A stretch of 63,917 bases of DNA from CAZMYO01 sp964570525 (GTDB taxonomy: Bacteria > Patescibacteriota > Patescibacteriia > Magasanikbacterales > GWA2-37-8): positions 1-63,917 of the forward strand of contig CAZMYO010000007.1 in NCBI GenBank assembly GCA_964570525.1, given 5' to 3'. Position 1 is the first letter of the stretch; each line of letters starts with the position of its first letter. The position numbers and the translations under genes are program-made. The notes under the pieces are model-generated. The model was given only the letters and a program-made list of their open reading frames with translations, did not search any database and was not told the origin of the DNA. Shown in pieces: positions 14,722 to 22,842 of this stretch.

Positions 14722-16002
14722 ATGACACATCAGCTTAAAAAATTAGAGCAATCGCAGGTGGAGTTGACGTTTACAATTGAACCGGCTGATTACAAAAAGG
14801 ATTTGGAAGCGGCCGCGGTGCGACTGTCGGAGCGCGCTGGCATTAAGGGTTTCCGGCCAGGCCACGCTCCTTACGAGGTGGTAAAGCAACAGGTGGGAGA
14901 AGCAAAAATAATGGAAGAAGCTTTGGAACATATTATACAAAAAACTTTTTTTATCGCGGTAAAGGAAGAAAAGATTGAAACTATCGGTATGCCGCAAATA
15001 GCGGTAGAAAAAATGGCGCCGGGCAACAATCTTGTGTACCGAGCGACGGTAGCCCTCCTCCCCAAAGTTACGCTGGCTGATTTTAATAAAATAAAGGTGG
15101 GGCGCAAGCCGATTGAGGCAGGTGAAAAGGAAGTTGGCGAGGCGCTGGAACATTTGCGAAAAATGCAGCCAAAAGAAATCGTTAAAGAGGGGTTGTCCGG
15201 CAAAGAAAACAAGGTAACGATTGACATGGACATGTTTATTGATAAAGTGCCGGTGGAAGGCGGCCAAACCAAAAACCACCAGGTCTATTTGAGCGAACCG
15301 CACTATATACCGGGCCTGGCCGAAGAGCTGGTTGGCTTGAAAAAGGCCGACACCAAAGAATTTACGCTAAAGTTTCCCAAGGAACATTACCAAAAACACC
15401 TGGCGGGGAGAGCGGTGGATTTCAAAATTAAAGTTAACGATGTTTTTGAATTAAACTACCCAGCTCTCGATGATGAGCTCGCTAAGATCTTGGGACAAGA
15501 GAATCTAGAAAAACTAAAAACGCTTTTACTGGCCAACCTTACCAGGGAAGCGGAAAGAAAAGAGGGTGAGCGCGTGGAAATCGCGCTTTTAGACGCGCTG
15601 ATTGAACAGAGCGAGTTTGAAACTATCCCCCAAGTTCTAATCGATGCTGAAAAAAGAAAAATGTTTTACGAATTAAAACACAGCCTGGACAATCAGGGCA
15701 TTGAGATGGAAAAATACTTGCGGGATATCAAAAAAACCGAAAAAGAAATTTTTGACGACTTCACGATACAAGCCGCCAAGCGCGCGAAGGCGGCTTTGCT
15801 TTCACGGCAAGTCGCGGCCACAAACAACATCGTCGTAGAAAAAGCCGAGCTGGACAAAGAAATTGCTTCAATTAAACAAGCTTACCCTGATGACAAAAAC
15901 GTGGAAGAGAATTTGAAGCGTCCCGAGGTTATTGACACCATCACCGCTACGGTACAAAATAGAAAGGTGCTGGAATTTCTTAAGAAAAAAATTTTGAACT
16001 AA
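14722..16002 (+). CDS. tig: Trigger factor chaperone
   Basis: 426 residues. Trigger factor binds the ribosome exit tunnel and folds nascent chains. The N-terminal ribosome-binding domain has the signature GIKGFRPGHAPYEVVKQQ (about 38-55, matching GFRxGxxP). The peptidyl-prolyl isomerase domain spans about 150-240 and the helical C-terminal arm follows. No SD. It leads an operon with a 105-residue unknown (7 nt gap) and nfo (12 nt gap). Confidence 0.95.
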   Translation: MTHQLKKLEQSQVELTFTIEPADYKKDLEAAAVRLSERAGIKGFRPGHAPYEVVKQQVGEAKIMEEALEHIIQKTFFIAVKEEKIETIGMPQIAVEKMAPGNNLVYRATVALLPKVTLADFNKIKVGRKPIEAGEKEVGEALEHLRKMQPKEIVKEGLSGKENKVTIDMDMFIDKVPVEGGQTKNHQVYLSEPHYIPGLAEELVGLKKADTKEFTLKFPKEHYQKHLAGRAVDFKIKVNDVFELNYPALDDELAKILGQENLEKLKTLLLANLTREAERKEGERVEIALLDALIEQSEFETIPQVLIDAEKRKMFYELKHSLDNQGIEMEKYLRDIKKTEKEIFDDFTIQAAKRAKAALLSRQVAATNNIVVEKAELDKEIASIKQAYPDDKNVEENLKRPEVIDTITATVQNRKVLEFLKKKILN

Positions 16003-16009
16003 CAAACAT

Positions 16010-16327
16010 ATGGTCTCGGCGTGGCGTGCTCCAGAACGAATACTTCCAGACAAGGGTGATTTTGACCCGGAGGAAATGCGTGGAGAGCGGCTCCCCTCTT
16101 CGGAAGAGGTTGAGGCTCGTTTTAATGCGCTTGGCTTCAAAAAGGGCGATATTGTGGTTTCCACTTATGACCCGGAACGACAGTTGAAGATTGTCTCGTT
16201 TAATGTTTGGCATCGCGATCGTAAACCGTCTGAAATTTATATGATAACCGAACAAGTAATTGGCTTTGGGGGCAAAAGGATTTACTTGGAAGAGGTGGAA
16301 CGCAAATTAATAATAAAAAAGTCGTAG
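16010..16327 (+). CDS. Conserved-looking hypothetical protein in the tig-nfo operon
   Basis: 105 residues. I do not recognise the family. The central stretch FKKGDIVVSTYDPERQLKIVSFNVW reads as alternating beta strands and the C-terminus is basic. The tight spacing (7 nt after tig, 12 nt before nfo) shows it is co-transcribed. No SD precedes it, like its housekeeping neighbours, so it seems native rather than part of the SD-led set. Confidence 0.75.
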   Translation: MVSAWRAPERILPDKGDFDPEEMRGERLPSSEEVEARFNALGFKKGDIVVSTYDPERQLKIVSFNVWHRDRKPSEIYMITEQVIGFGGKRIYLEEVERKLIIKKS

Positions 16328-16339
16328 ATCGTTTTCTTT

Positions 16340-17179
16340 ATGTACTTCGGCGCGCATGTCTCTATCGCCGGCGGAATCTTTAATGCCCCGCTCAACGCGG
16401 CCGCTATTGGCTGCGAGGTGTTTCAAATGTTTACCCGCTCGCCGCGCGGCGGCCAGGTGAGCCCGCTTACCAAGGATGTTGTGGCTTTGTTTAAAAAAAA
16501 TTGTGAATTGACCGCGCAACGCGAGTGGTATATTCACACCCCCTACTTCATTCACTTTGCTTCCGGTAATAATCGTATTGCCTACGGTTCCATTTCGGTT
16601 GTTCGGGAAGAACTGGAACGCGGCACCATTCTCGGCGCTCGCTATGTGATGACACATCTCGGAAGTTATAAAGATTTGGGAAGAAAAAATGGTTTTATTC
16701 AGCTTGTTGGCGGCCTGGAGAAAACCCTGGCGGATTACCGCGGCAAGACCCGGCTCCTCATTGAAATTTCCACGGGATCGGGCGAAGTAATCGGCCGTTC
16801 GTTTGAAGAAATCGCCGAGATTGTTCATCATCCCAAACTAAAAAAGTATGACATTGGAGTGTGCCTGGATACCCAGCACGCCTTCGCGAGCGGCTACGAT
16901 ATTAGGACGCCGAAAGCGGTTAAGACAACGCTGGAAAAATTTGATGCCACCATTGGCCTCGATAAGCTGCGGCTATCGCACTGCAATGATTCTAAAGTAG
17001 AGTTTGAGTCTTACCGAGATCGCCACGAGCATCTTGGCGCTGGATTTATTGGGGAATCCGGTTTTGCCGCGCTTTTATCTAGCCCCCGGTTGCCGGATAT
17101 CAATTTTGTTTTGGAAACAGAGCCGGACGGAGTGCGCCAGGATTTAAAAATTTTAAAAGAAATCAGAAAAGTAATTTAA
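16340..17179 (+). CDS. nfo: Deoxyribonuclease IV (AP endonuclease)
   Basis: 279 residues. Endonuclease IV cuts DNA at abasic sites in base-excision repair using three zinc ions. MYFGAHVSIAGG is the usual N-terminus; MTHLGSY, LLIEISTGSGEVIG, VCLDTQHAFASGYD, HCNDSK, DRHEHLGAGFIG and FVLETEPD match the family's metal-ligand motifs in order. Length is normal for the family. It is the last gene of the tig operon and ends at a perfect palindrome. Confidence 0.95.
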   Translation: MYFGAHVSIAGGIFNAPLNAAAIGCEVFQMFTRSPRGGQVSPLTKDVVALFKKNCELTAQREWYIHTPYFIHFASGNNRIAYGSISVVREELERGTILGARYVMTHLGSYKDLGRKNGFIQLVGGLEKTLADYRGKTRLLIEISTGSGEVIGRSFEEIAEIVHHPKLKKYDIGVCLDTQHAFASGYDIRTPKAVKTTLEKFDATIGLDKLRLSHCNDSKVEFESYRDRHEHLGAGFIGESGFAALLSSPRLPDINFVLETEPDGVRQDLKILKEIRKVI

Positions 17180-17187
17180 AATAATTT

Positions 17188-17213
17188 GGCCCCCCGAAGT
17201 ACTTCGGGGGGCC
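17188..17213. terminator. Perfect 26-nt palindromic terminator
   Basis: GGCCCCCCGAAGTACTTCGGGGGGCC lies between nfo and the convergent small gene, with AT-rich flanks rather than long T-runs. Confidence 0.75.
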
Positions 17214-17228
17214 AGATTTGCGGCCGGA

Positions 17229-17459
17229 CTAAATGAAAATCTTCGGCCGCTGGAGGTAAAGGCGTTGATCAACGACTCGGTCGCCGCAGGCCATGCACAC
17301 CTGCTTCTTCCGGGCGCACTCGGCGCACCACTTCATCTTCGAATAAGGAGCGTTGTGCCCGCACAAGGCCGGACTCACTTGAGTGGTATACATATTGCCG
17401 CTACACGGCGGACAAAACCCCAATATCGACTTCTCTCCCTCGCTCCAGGTGCGTGCCAT
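17229..17459 (-). CDS. Small CxxC (probable zinc) protein, SD-led
   Basis: 76 residues beginning MARTWSEGEKSILG. Cysteines occur as CPPC (16-19), C33-G-H, CAEC (45-48) and CMAC (55-58), enough for two zinc-ribbon knuckles. GGGAGG precedes the ATG; the longer frame to 17540 reads into the promoter. It has its own TTGACA-17-TATTGT promoter and shares a terminator with nfo. Family not recognised. Other small CxxC proteins of this style are at 30322, 32278, 43275 and 46004. Confidence 0.72.
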   Translation of the reverse strand: MARTWSEGEKSILGFCPPCSGNMYTTQVSPALCGHNAPYSKMKWCAECARKKQVCMACGDRVVDQRLYLQRPKIFI

Positions 17460-17536
17460 GTTGTGTCCTCCCGTTTTTTTGCTGATCTGTTCTGGCCGCC
17501 AGCTTCGCCCATCCACCAGCTGGCAGATTCGGGCTA

Positions 17537-17565
17537 ACAATAATACAACTTGCTAAAATTGTCAA
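17537..17565 (-). promoter_or_regulatory. Promoter TTGACA-17-TATTGT (minus)
   Basis: TTGACA at 17565-17560 and TATTGT at 17542-17537. The -35 abuts the start codon of the divergent yggU gene at 17567. Confidence 0.6.
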
Positions 17566-17566
17566 T

Positions 17567-17821
17567 ATGCCGGAAAAAATAATTAAAGTTCGCGTCCTCC
17601 CTCGCTCTTCAAAAAATGAGGTGGTCGGAATAATGGCCGATGGCTCGCTCAAAATCAAATTAACCGCGCCACCGGTAGACGGCAAAGCTAACGAAGCGTT
17701 AATTGAACTGTTGAGTGAACGCTTTAATGTCCCTAAAAATAAAATAACAGTCCGAAGAGGACTGCGAAGCAAGAATAAGGTGGTGGAGATACGCGCTGTC
17801 ATTGCGAGGAGCGAAGCATGA
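17567..17821 (+). CDS. yggU: DUF167/UPF0235 (YggU) family protein
   Basis: 84 residues. The family core is intact: KVRVLPRSSKNEVVG, LKIKLTAPPVDGKANEALIELL and the GLRSKNKVVEI end. The biochemical role of YggU proteins is not established. The last residues (VIARSEA) and the stop codon come from a palindromic repeat beginning at 17797, so the element has replaced or extended the natural C-terminus. Confidence 0.88.
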   Translation: MPEKIIKVRVLPRSSKNEVVGIMADGSLKIKLTAPPVDGKANEALIELLSERFNVPKNKITVRRGLRSKNKVVEIRAVIARSEA

Positions 17822-17883
17822 GCGACGAAGCAATCTCTTTGTCTGGGGGATTGCCGCGCTCCCTGCGGTCGCTCGCAATGACA
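17797..17883. repeat. Palindromic REP with 12-bp terminal inverted repeats
   Basis: TGTCATTGCGAG at the left end and CTCGCAATGACA at the right end are exact inverses; the interior has GAGCGAAGC and GCTCCCTGCGGTCGC. It supplies the last codons and stop of yggU. A second, diverged member is at 50795-50901 at the end of lspA. Confidence 0.88.
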
Positions 17884-17891
17884 CTGCTGGT

Positions 17892-18173
17892 CTACGGAGC
17901 ATCTACCCCGCCTTTGCTCCATGGATTACATCGTAAAACTCTCCAAATAGTTTTTGGCAAGCCAACAAATAGGCCGTTTTTTTTTATTACTTGATAGCTG
18001 TACTCACTGCAGGTGGGGTAAAAGCGGCAGTAACCATGTGAAAAGAGCCTGCGCAACAGCCCATGGTCTGGTGAAATTGTTTTTTGATAAATTTTTATAA
18101 GCAATAAAATTGGCGTTCTTGGCAGAAATAAGAGAAATTTTATCACCTTGGTTACATTTTTCATAATTTCCAA
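17892..18173 (-). CDS. yidD: Membrane protein insertion efficiency factor YidD
   Basis: 93 residues. The YidD core is clear: LLIKIYQKTISPDHG, CRFYPTCSEYSYQVIKKNG and CNPWSKGGVDAP with the conserved cysteines. It is a small amphipathic protein that helps YidC-type insertion. It follows rnpA and rpmH in the classical order, although yidC itself is not in the window. Confidence 0.93.
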   Translation of the reverse strand: MEIMKNVTKVIKFLLFLPRTPILLLIKIYQKTISPDHGLLRRLFSHGYCRFYPTCSEYSYQVIKKNGLFVGLPKTIWRVLRCNPWSKGGVDAP

Positions 18174-18240
18174 TATCTATTATCCAATAACCAATATCTT
18201 TCTGCTTAATTTTCCAAATATTGGACATTGGATATTGTTG
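18165..18240. repeat. Heptanucleotide-periodic CCAATAT/TTGGATA element
   Basis: CCAATATCTATTATCCAATAACCAATAT and, inverted, TTGGACATTGGATATTG show 7-nt spacing of CCAAT/ATTGG. The element fills the gap between rnpA and yidD. Confidence 0.6.
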
Positions 18241-18636
18241 CTAGACTACAAAAACCCCGCTTCTTTTCAATAATAATTCTACTTCTTGGCTAATTTCAGC
18301 AAAACTTTTTTCTAAAATGCTTGGGCGGGCAACGAACAATAGATAATAGCCTGCTTTTAGTTGGCCGTCTTTAATAAGAAGCCGTACTGCTTCTCGGAGC
18401 TGGCGCTTGGCGCGGTTTCTTTTTACCGCGCTTTTGGAAATTTTTAAACCAACCGTAAAGGCTAGTCTTAGCTGATTTTTGAACTTATCCGGGTCTTCGC
18501 GCGGCGGAAAATACTTTTGATTATTGCCTAAGTTAAGGGTCTTTACATCTAAAAACTGGCCGTTTATCCAGCGGCCATGTTTAATAATAAGATTAAAGTC
18601 GCGTACTTTAGCGAGTCGGTTTTCTTTTTGAAGCAT
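18241..18636 (-). CDS. rnpA: Ribonuclease P protein component
   Basis: 131 residues, slightly long for the family. It binds the RNase P RNA to mature tRNA 5' ends. The RNR motif is KSAVKRNRAKRQLREAVRLL (about 82-101). The extra length comes from an insertion between the first strands (about 38-55). The order rpmH-rnpA-yidD is the usual one near a bacterial origin. Confidence 0.93.
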   Translation of the reverse strand: MLQKENRLAKVRDFNLIIKHGRWINGQFLDVKTLNLGNNQKYFPPREDPDKFKNQLRLAFTVGLKISKSAVKRNRAKRQLREAVRLLIKDGQLKAGYYLLFVARPSILEKSFAEISQEVELLLKRSGVFVV

Positions 18637-18696
18637 ATTCTTGGTGTATTATAACACACTAAACAAAACTACCCCTCGCGGGGCAGCTGTTGAGTC

Positions 18697-18876
18697 TTAC
18701 CTTTTATAGCGACGAAGTTTTCCGGTGATTTCGTCGGCAACCGTAAGCTTCTTCCTGCCCTTGGCGCGACGTCGAGACAGCACCGCTCTTCCTTGTTTGG
18801 TGCTCATGCGCTTTCTAAATCCGTGAGACCTGGCGCGTTTGCGTTTCTTTGGTTGATAAGTTCGTTTGGTAGACAT
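18697..18876 (-). CDS. rpmH: 50S ribosomal protein L34
   Basis: 59 residues, very basic. MSTKRTYQPKKRKRARSHGF then RKRMSTKQGRAVLSRRRAKG is the L34 signature; the C-terminal tail LTVADEITGKLRRYKR is longer than in most bacteria. It is transcribed leftwards from the promoter at 18904-18932 and followed by rnpA and yidD. Confidence 0.96.
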   Translation of the reverse strand: MSTKRTYQPKKRKRARSHGFRKRMSTKQGRAVLSRRRAKGRKKLTVADEITGKLRRYKR

Positions 18877-18903
18877 ACAGAGATTTATTAGAACAATGCT
18901 TAC

Positions 18904-18932
18904 ATACTACACTACTGACTTGAAAAAGTCAA
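18904..18932 (-). promoter_or_regulatory. rpmH promoter TTGACT-17-TAGTAT (minus)
   Basis: TTGACT at 18932-18927 and TAGTAT at 18909-18904 with a 17-bp spacer. A divergent promoter starts 8 bp to the right. Confidence 0.6.
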
Positions 18933-18939
18933 CTCCGCC

Positions 18940-18968
18940 TTGACAGCCGTCCTACTTTCTGCTACACT
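18940..18968 (+). promoter_or_regulatory. Promoter TTGACA-17-TACACT
   Basis: TTGACA 18940-18945, 17-bp spacer, TACACT 18963-18968. It would give a leader of about 190 nt before the gene at 19166, containing a CCTCCCC/GGGGAGG hairpin. Confidence 0.55.
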
Positions 18969-19165
18969 TTGTTGTTATGATAGTGTCAAAGTAGTAGTTC
19001 TTTTCACAATTTTCCCCAGTTTTCCTTATAGTTTACTTTAACGTCCTCCCCTAAAAGGGGAGGGAACTTTGAAAGTAAGTTGCAAGGAAGGCTGGGAATG
19101 GTTCCCTACCAACCGCCTGGAGAAAGTCTCGAGCTTTCCGCTTGAGATATGCCAAGGAGATGACC

Positions 19166-19600
19166 ATGGGAGAGAAGAAGATGGAGTCCGAGCCGGCCCC
19201 GAAGCGGTGCCTCTCGAGCGACATCGCCGCGAAGTACCGCTATACCGTTGTGGAGGATCTCGACGAGCCCACGAAGTTCCAGATGAGCGAGCTCGAGTAC
19301 ATCGGGTTCCTTGATGGCAGCAAGACGTACGTGAACGGCAAGACGATGCGCGAGCGCGCGAAGAAGCTCAAGGCGGAGTTCAGCCTGGTCGACGGCATCT
19401 ACATGCTGGAACACCAGGATAAGATCCCGGCGGAGATGCGTGGCAAGCAGTACATCGTCCTCTCCGGCACTCTTCTGCGGGGCTCGGGTGGCCGCCTGCG
19501 CATGGCCTGCCTCTACGGGGATGGCTCGCAGTGGAGGCTGCGCTTCTGCTGGATCAAGAACGACTGGTGCGGCTGCAGCCGTCTGCCGCGTCGCAAGTAG
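19166..19600 (+). CDS. Hypothetical GC-rich gene between rpmH and dnaA, SD-led
   Basis: 144 residues beginning MGEKKMESEPAPKRCLSSD. AAGGAG lies seven bases before this ATG; an in-frame codon at 19142 is less well placed. Family not recognised. The C-terminal third has a basic, cysteine- and tryptophan-containing segment (CLYGDGSQWRLRFCWIKNDW, CGCSRL). Codons end in G or C far more often than in dnaA or rnpA next door, which suggests a different history. It interrupts the usually empty rpmH-dnaA interval and has its own long terminator hairpin. Confidence 0.7.
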   Translation: MGEKKMESEPAPKRCLSSDIAAKYRYTVVEDLDEPTKFQMSELEYIGFLDGSKTYVNGKTMRERAKKLKAEFSLVDGIYMLEHQDKIPAEMRGKQYIVLSGTLLRGSGGRLRMACLYGDGSQWRLRFCWIKNDWCGCSRLPRRK

Positions 19601-19677
19601 GCTCTGGGACACTCGGTACCTGGGCACTGTCACAAAACGGTGTCTCGGTCACTCGGGTCCCTTGGCCTTCGTTTCAA

Positions 19678-19740
19678 CCCGCACTGGTACGATTTCGACG
19701 ATGTTCGTCGGAGTCTGCCGGTGCGGGTGTTCTGTTTTTA
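19678..19740 (+). terminator. Long branched terminator hairpin
   Basis: CCCGCACTGG pairs with CCGGTGCGGG, with an inner CGACGA-TGT-TCGTCG hairpin, followed by TGTTCTGTTTTT. Confidence 0.75.
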
Positions 19741-19843
19741 TACAAATGTTTCAAATTTTTTATAATCAATTTGTATCCAACCCAACCCGCAATACAACCT
19801 CGCCCTAGACAAGCGACGGCGCTTGGGGTACAGTGAGGTTCTG

Positions 19844-19863
19844 TTGTCCACAGTTTTTCCACA
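19844..19863 (+). promoter_or_regulatory. DnaA boxes upstream of dnaA
   Basis: TTGTCCACA (19844-19852) and TTTTCCACA (19855-19863) match the DnaA-box consensus and would allow autoregulation of dnaA. The rest of the 19601-19963 gap holds only the terminator and AT-rich sequence. Confidence 0.65.
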
Positions 19864-19963
19864 TTTTTAGTTACTCTTTTAAACAAAAAATCTTTGTTTT
19901 TAAATGGGCCTGTGGTAGACTTACTTCACTATTGTTTTGCAATGTTTCTTCTCTTTTTACTTT

Positions 19964-21367
19964 ATGAACAACAACGAGCTTTGGCAGGCAGTCTTGGCTG
20001 AACTAGAACTTGCAATTTCCCGGGCTAATTTTGTTACCTGGTTCAAAAGCACGGGAATAGTCGCGAATCAACAGGGCCAAGTTATCTTGTGTGTTCCCAA
20101 TGCCTTTACCAGGGCCTGGCTCGAAAAAAAATATCACCAAATCATCATTAAATCTTTAGAGAGAATCACCGGTAAGCCCATTAAAAAAATCGAGTATAAA
20201 ATTGATAACATCAAAAATTTTATCGCTGAACAAGCTCTTGCTTCGACCCTCCCCTCCGGGGAGGGGGAGGGCCGCCCGGCCGAAGCCGCCTCCTACAGCC
20301 CGGCCGCCGCGGCCAAAAGCGCGCACAGCAACGGCGGATTTACTTTGAACCAAAAATATAACTTTGACAATTTCGTCGTGGGCAAGGGCAGCGAGCTCGC
20401 CTATGCTGCCGCGCAAGCGGTAGCCTCCCGCCCAGGAGAAGCCTACAATCCGCTATTCATCTACGGCGGAGTGGGACTGGGAAAAACCCATCTGCTTCAA
20501 GCGATTGGCAACGAAATCCTCAAAAAAAATCCCTCCGTTAACGTTATGTACGTGAGCGCCGAAAAATTCGGCAACGATTTTATTAGTTCCATACGCGACA
20601 AAACCGCTAAAGACTTCCAAACCCGCTACCGCCATATTGATGTGCTTCTAATTGACGATATTCAGTTCATTGCCGGCAAAGTAGAAACCCAAGAATCGTT
20701 TTTTCACACCTTTAACGAACTCCACCAACAAAATAAACAGGTTATTCTCACCTCCGATCGCCCGCCCAAAGCTATTCCGGCGCTTGAAGAGAGGCTTAAA
20801 TCACGGTTTGAGTGGGGTATGATTGCCGATGTTTCAGCTCCTGATTTTGAAACCAGGGTGGCTATCTTAGAGAAAAAATGCGCAGAAAAAAACTTTCCTT
20901 TGCCGATAAAAATTCTCCAAACCGTCGCTCTTACTGTTCAAAGCAATATCCGCGAACTTGAAGGCGCTCTCAATAAAATTATTGTCTTTCATCAGCTGAA
21001 GAATATTGAGCCTACGATTGAATCGGTGAAAAACCTTTTGATTAATTTGACCGCCTCTTCTCATCGCCAGTCGCTTACTCCCCTACAGCTTCTTGAGTCG
21101 GTGGGGAATTTCTACAGCCTTTCTCGCGATGAAATTTTAGGTAAAAATCGCGAAAAGAAAATCTCTCTGCCTCGCCAAATTATTATGTTCCTGATGCGCG
21201 AAGAGCTTAAAATGTCCTATCCCGCCATTGGCGAAGTGCTCGGCGGGCGAGATCACACCACTGCCATGCACGCCCATCAAAAAATTCTTAGAGAGACCGA
21301 GAATGACTTAAGGCTAAAACAGGAGCTTGAACTTTTAAAACAGCGTCTATACATAAACAACATTTAA
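19964..21367 (+). CDS. dnaA: Chromosomal replication initiator DnaA
   Basis: 467 residues. Domain I (about 1-85) is followed by a short linker, the AAA+ domain with Walker A GGVGLGKTH (168-176) and Walker B LLIDDIQF (about 226), and the DNA-binding domain IV ending with GGRDHTTAMHAHQKI. The linker at about 95-110 (TLPSGEGEGRP) is encoded by a CCCTCCCC-GGGGAGGGGG palindrome like the intergenic repeats, so it appears to be an absorbed repeat. ATG at 19964 without SD; an in-frame TTG at 19937 is less likely. Followed by the probable oriC and dnaN. Confidence 0.97.
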   Translation: MNNNELWQAVLAELELAISRANFVTWFKSTGIVANQQGQVILCVPNAFTRAWLEKKYHQIIIKSLERITGKPIKKIEYKIDNIKNFIAEQALASTLPSGEGEGRPAEAASYSPAAAAKSAHSNGGFTLNQKYNFDNFVVGKGSELAYAAAQAVASRPGEAYNPLFIYGGVGLGKTHLLQAIGNEILKKNPSVNVMYVSAEKFGNDFISSIRDKTAKDFQTRYRHIDVLLIDDIQFIAGKVETQESFFHTFNELHQQNKQVILTSDRPPKAIPALEERLKSRFEWGMIADVSAPDFETRVAILEKKCAEKNFPLPIKILQTVALTVQSNIRELEGALNKIIVFHQLKNIEPTIESVKNLLINLTASSHRQSLTPLQLLESVGNFYSLSRDEILGKNREKKISLPRQIIMFLMREELKMSYPAIGEVLGGRDHTTAMHAHQKILRETENDLRLKQELELLKQRLYINNI

Positions 21368-21641
21368 CTGTTCATAACTATGTGGGTGAACTGTCAACAA
21401 ATAACTGATAACCAGATAATTTTATTAGCTGAATTAATCCCAGATTTGAACGGTTGTCCACAACGATTACGAAAGACAAATTTTTTATCCACGATGTCTG
21501 CAACATTTGTCCAGAAGCAGACGCCGGCTGTGCACAACGCAAACCATCTTGGTTAGCGCAAAAACGAAGTTTTCCCCTTTGTCCACAGCCCTTATTATTA
21601 CTATTATTTTTATATATAATATAACACTCACGCCACCACAT
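21368..21641. other. Probable replication origin (oriC)
   Basis: The dnaA-dnaN gap holds several DnaA-box-like sites: TTGTCCACA (21454-21462), TTATCCACG (21485-21493), TTGTCCAGA (21507-21515), TGTGCACAA (21529-21537, reverse) and TTGTCCACA (21579-21587). An AT-rich stretch at about 21590-21633 could be the unwinding element. Location and boxes support oriC; function is inferred. Confidence 0.78.
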
Positions 21642-22766
21642 ATGAAAATTTCTTGTACTAAAGAAAACTTATCGCGAGCGCTATCCTTGGTAAGCGGCGT
21701 AACCGGAAAAAATGTCAACCTTCCCATTCTAAACAATGTGTTGCTTCGGGCAACGGAACAAAAAGTAGAGGTGGCAGCGACCAATCTTGAACTAGCCTTG
21801 GTTGTTTCTCTTCGATCAAAAATTGAAGAGCCGGGCGCGTTTACCGTGCCCGCCCGAACACTCACAGATTTTGTCAGTCTCTTGCCAAACGAAAAAATTG
21901 ACTTAGAATTGAAAGAAAACGAACTTTTGGTGCGTTGCGGAAAGTCATCTACTAAAATAAAGGGTTCCTCGGCCGAGGATTTTCCGGTTATTCCCACCAT
22001 GGAGGGTGGAGAAGGTTTTGTGGTAGAAGCCGTTGAGTTCAGAGAAGGCTTAAACAAGGTTTTGCCCGCCGCGGCCAAGAACGATATCCGCCCGGAACTG
22101 GCCGGCATATTCTTTGGTTTTAACAACCCCGATCGGCCGGGGCTCGTGATGGCGGCAACCGATAGTTACCGCTTAGCCGAGAAAAAGGTTGTTTTGAAAC
22201 AAGGGACGGGAGCGGTTAAGACGGTGGTGCCGGGCCGCACCGCTCAAGAGATGAGTCACATTTTAACGGTTACCGACGAATCGTTTCCGGAGACGAGCGC
22301 CCGCATTTTAGTGGGAGAAAACCAAATAATGGTAAATTACGGCAGCGCCCAGCTGATTTCACGTTTGGTTGAGGGGCAATATCCAGACTATACACAAATT
22401 ATCCCCAAAAGCTTTAAGACTACCGCCGAGATCAACACGGCCCAAATGGTAAAAGAAATGAAGGCGGCCGGCCTATTTACCACATCCGGCGTGAACGCGG
22501 TTTCTTTGGCTTTAAAGCCGGGAACGGGGACTATTGAGATTAACTCTACCTCAACCCAGACCGGGGAGTACGCTTCGGAAATATCCGCGGAAATTACCGG
22601 GGAAGAGAACACGGCGCTGTTAAACAATCGCTATGTGTTAGACGGCCTCAATAATATGAGTTCGGAAGAGGTTGTTTTAAAAATGATTAACGGCGACAGT
22701 CCCTGCATCTTAATGCCGAAAGACGATGATAATTATTTATATATTGTGATGCCGATACGGCAGTAA
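21642..22766 (+). CDS. dnaN: DNA polymerase III beta sliding clamp
   Basis: 374 residues starting MKISCTKENLSRALSLVSG. Three clamp domains follow with family motifs LPILNNVLLRATEQ, AATDSYRLAEKK and the C-terminal YLYIVMPIRQ. The ATG at 21642 is chosen by homology; an upstream in-frame start at 21507 lies within oriC. No SD; TATAAT at about 21615 suggests a short leader. Ends at a bidirectional terminator. Confidence 0.96.
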   Translation: MKISCTKENLSRALSLVSGVTGKNVNLPILNNVLLRATEQKVEVAATNLELALVVSLRSKIEEPGAFTVPARTLTDFVSLLPNEKIDLELKENELLVRCGKSSTKIKGSSAEDFPVIPTMEGGEGFVVEAVEFREGLNKVLPAAAKNDIRPELAGIFFGFNNPDRPGLVMAATDSYRLAEKKVVLKQGTGAVKTVVPGRTAQEMSHILTVTDESFPETSARILVGENQIMVNYGSAQLISRLVEGQYPDYTQIIPKSFKTTAEINTAQMVKEMKAAGLFTTSGVNAVSLALKPGTGTIEINSTSTQTGEYASEISAEITGEENTALLNNRYVLDGLNNMSSEEVVLKMINGDSPCILMPKDDDNYLYIVMPIRQ

Positions 22767-22797
22767 CGATGGTGAAAGACTCAAAACCGGAAGAATA

Positions 22798-22832
22798 AAA
22801 AAACATCCCGACTAAGCCGGGATGTTTTTTGG
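22798..22832. terminator. Bidirectional terminator dnaN/nrdB
   Basis: AAAAAACATCCCG-ACTAAG-CCGGGATGTTTTTT, symmetric between the convergent genes. Confidence 0.9.
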
Positions 22833-22842
22833 TGTTATGATT

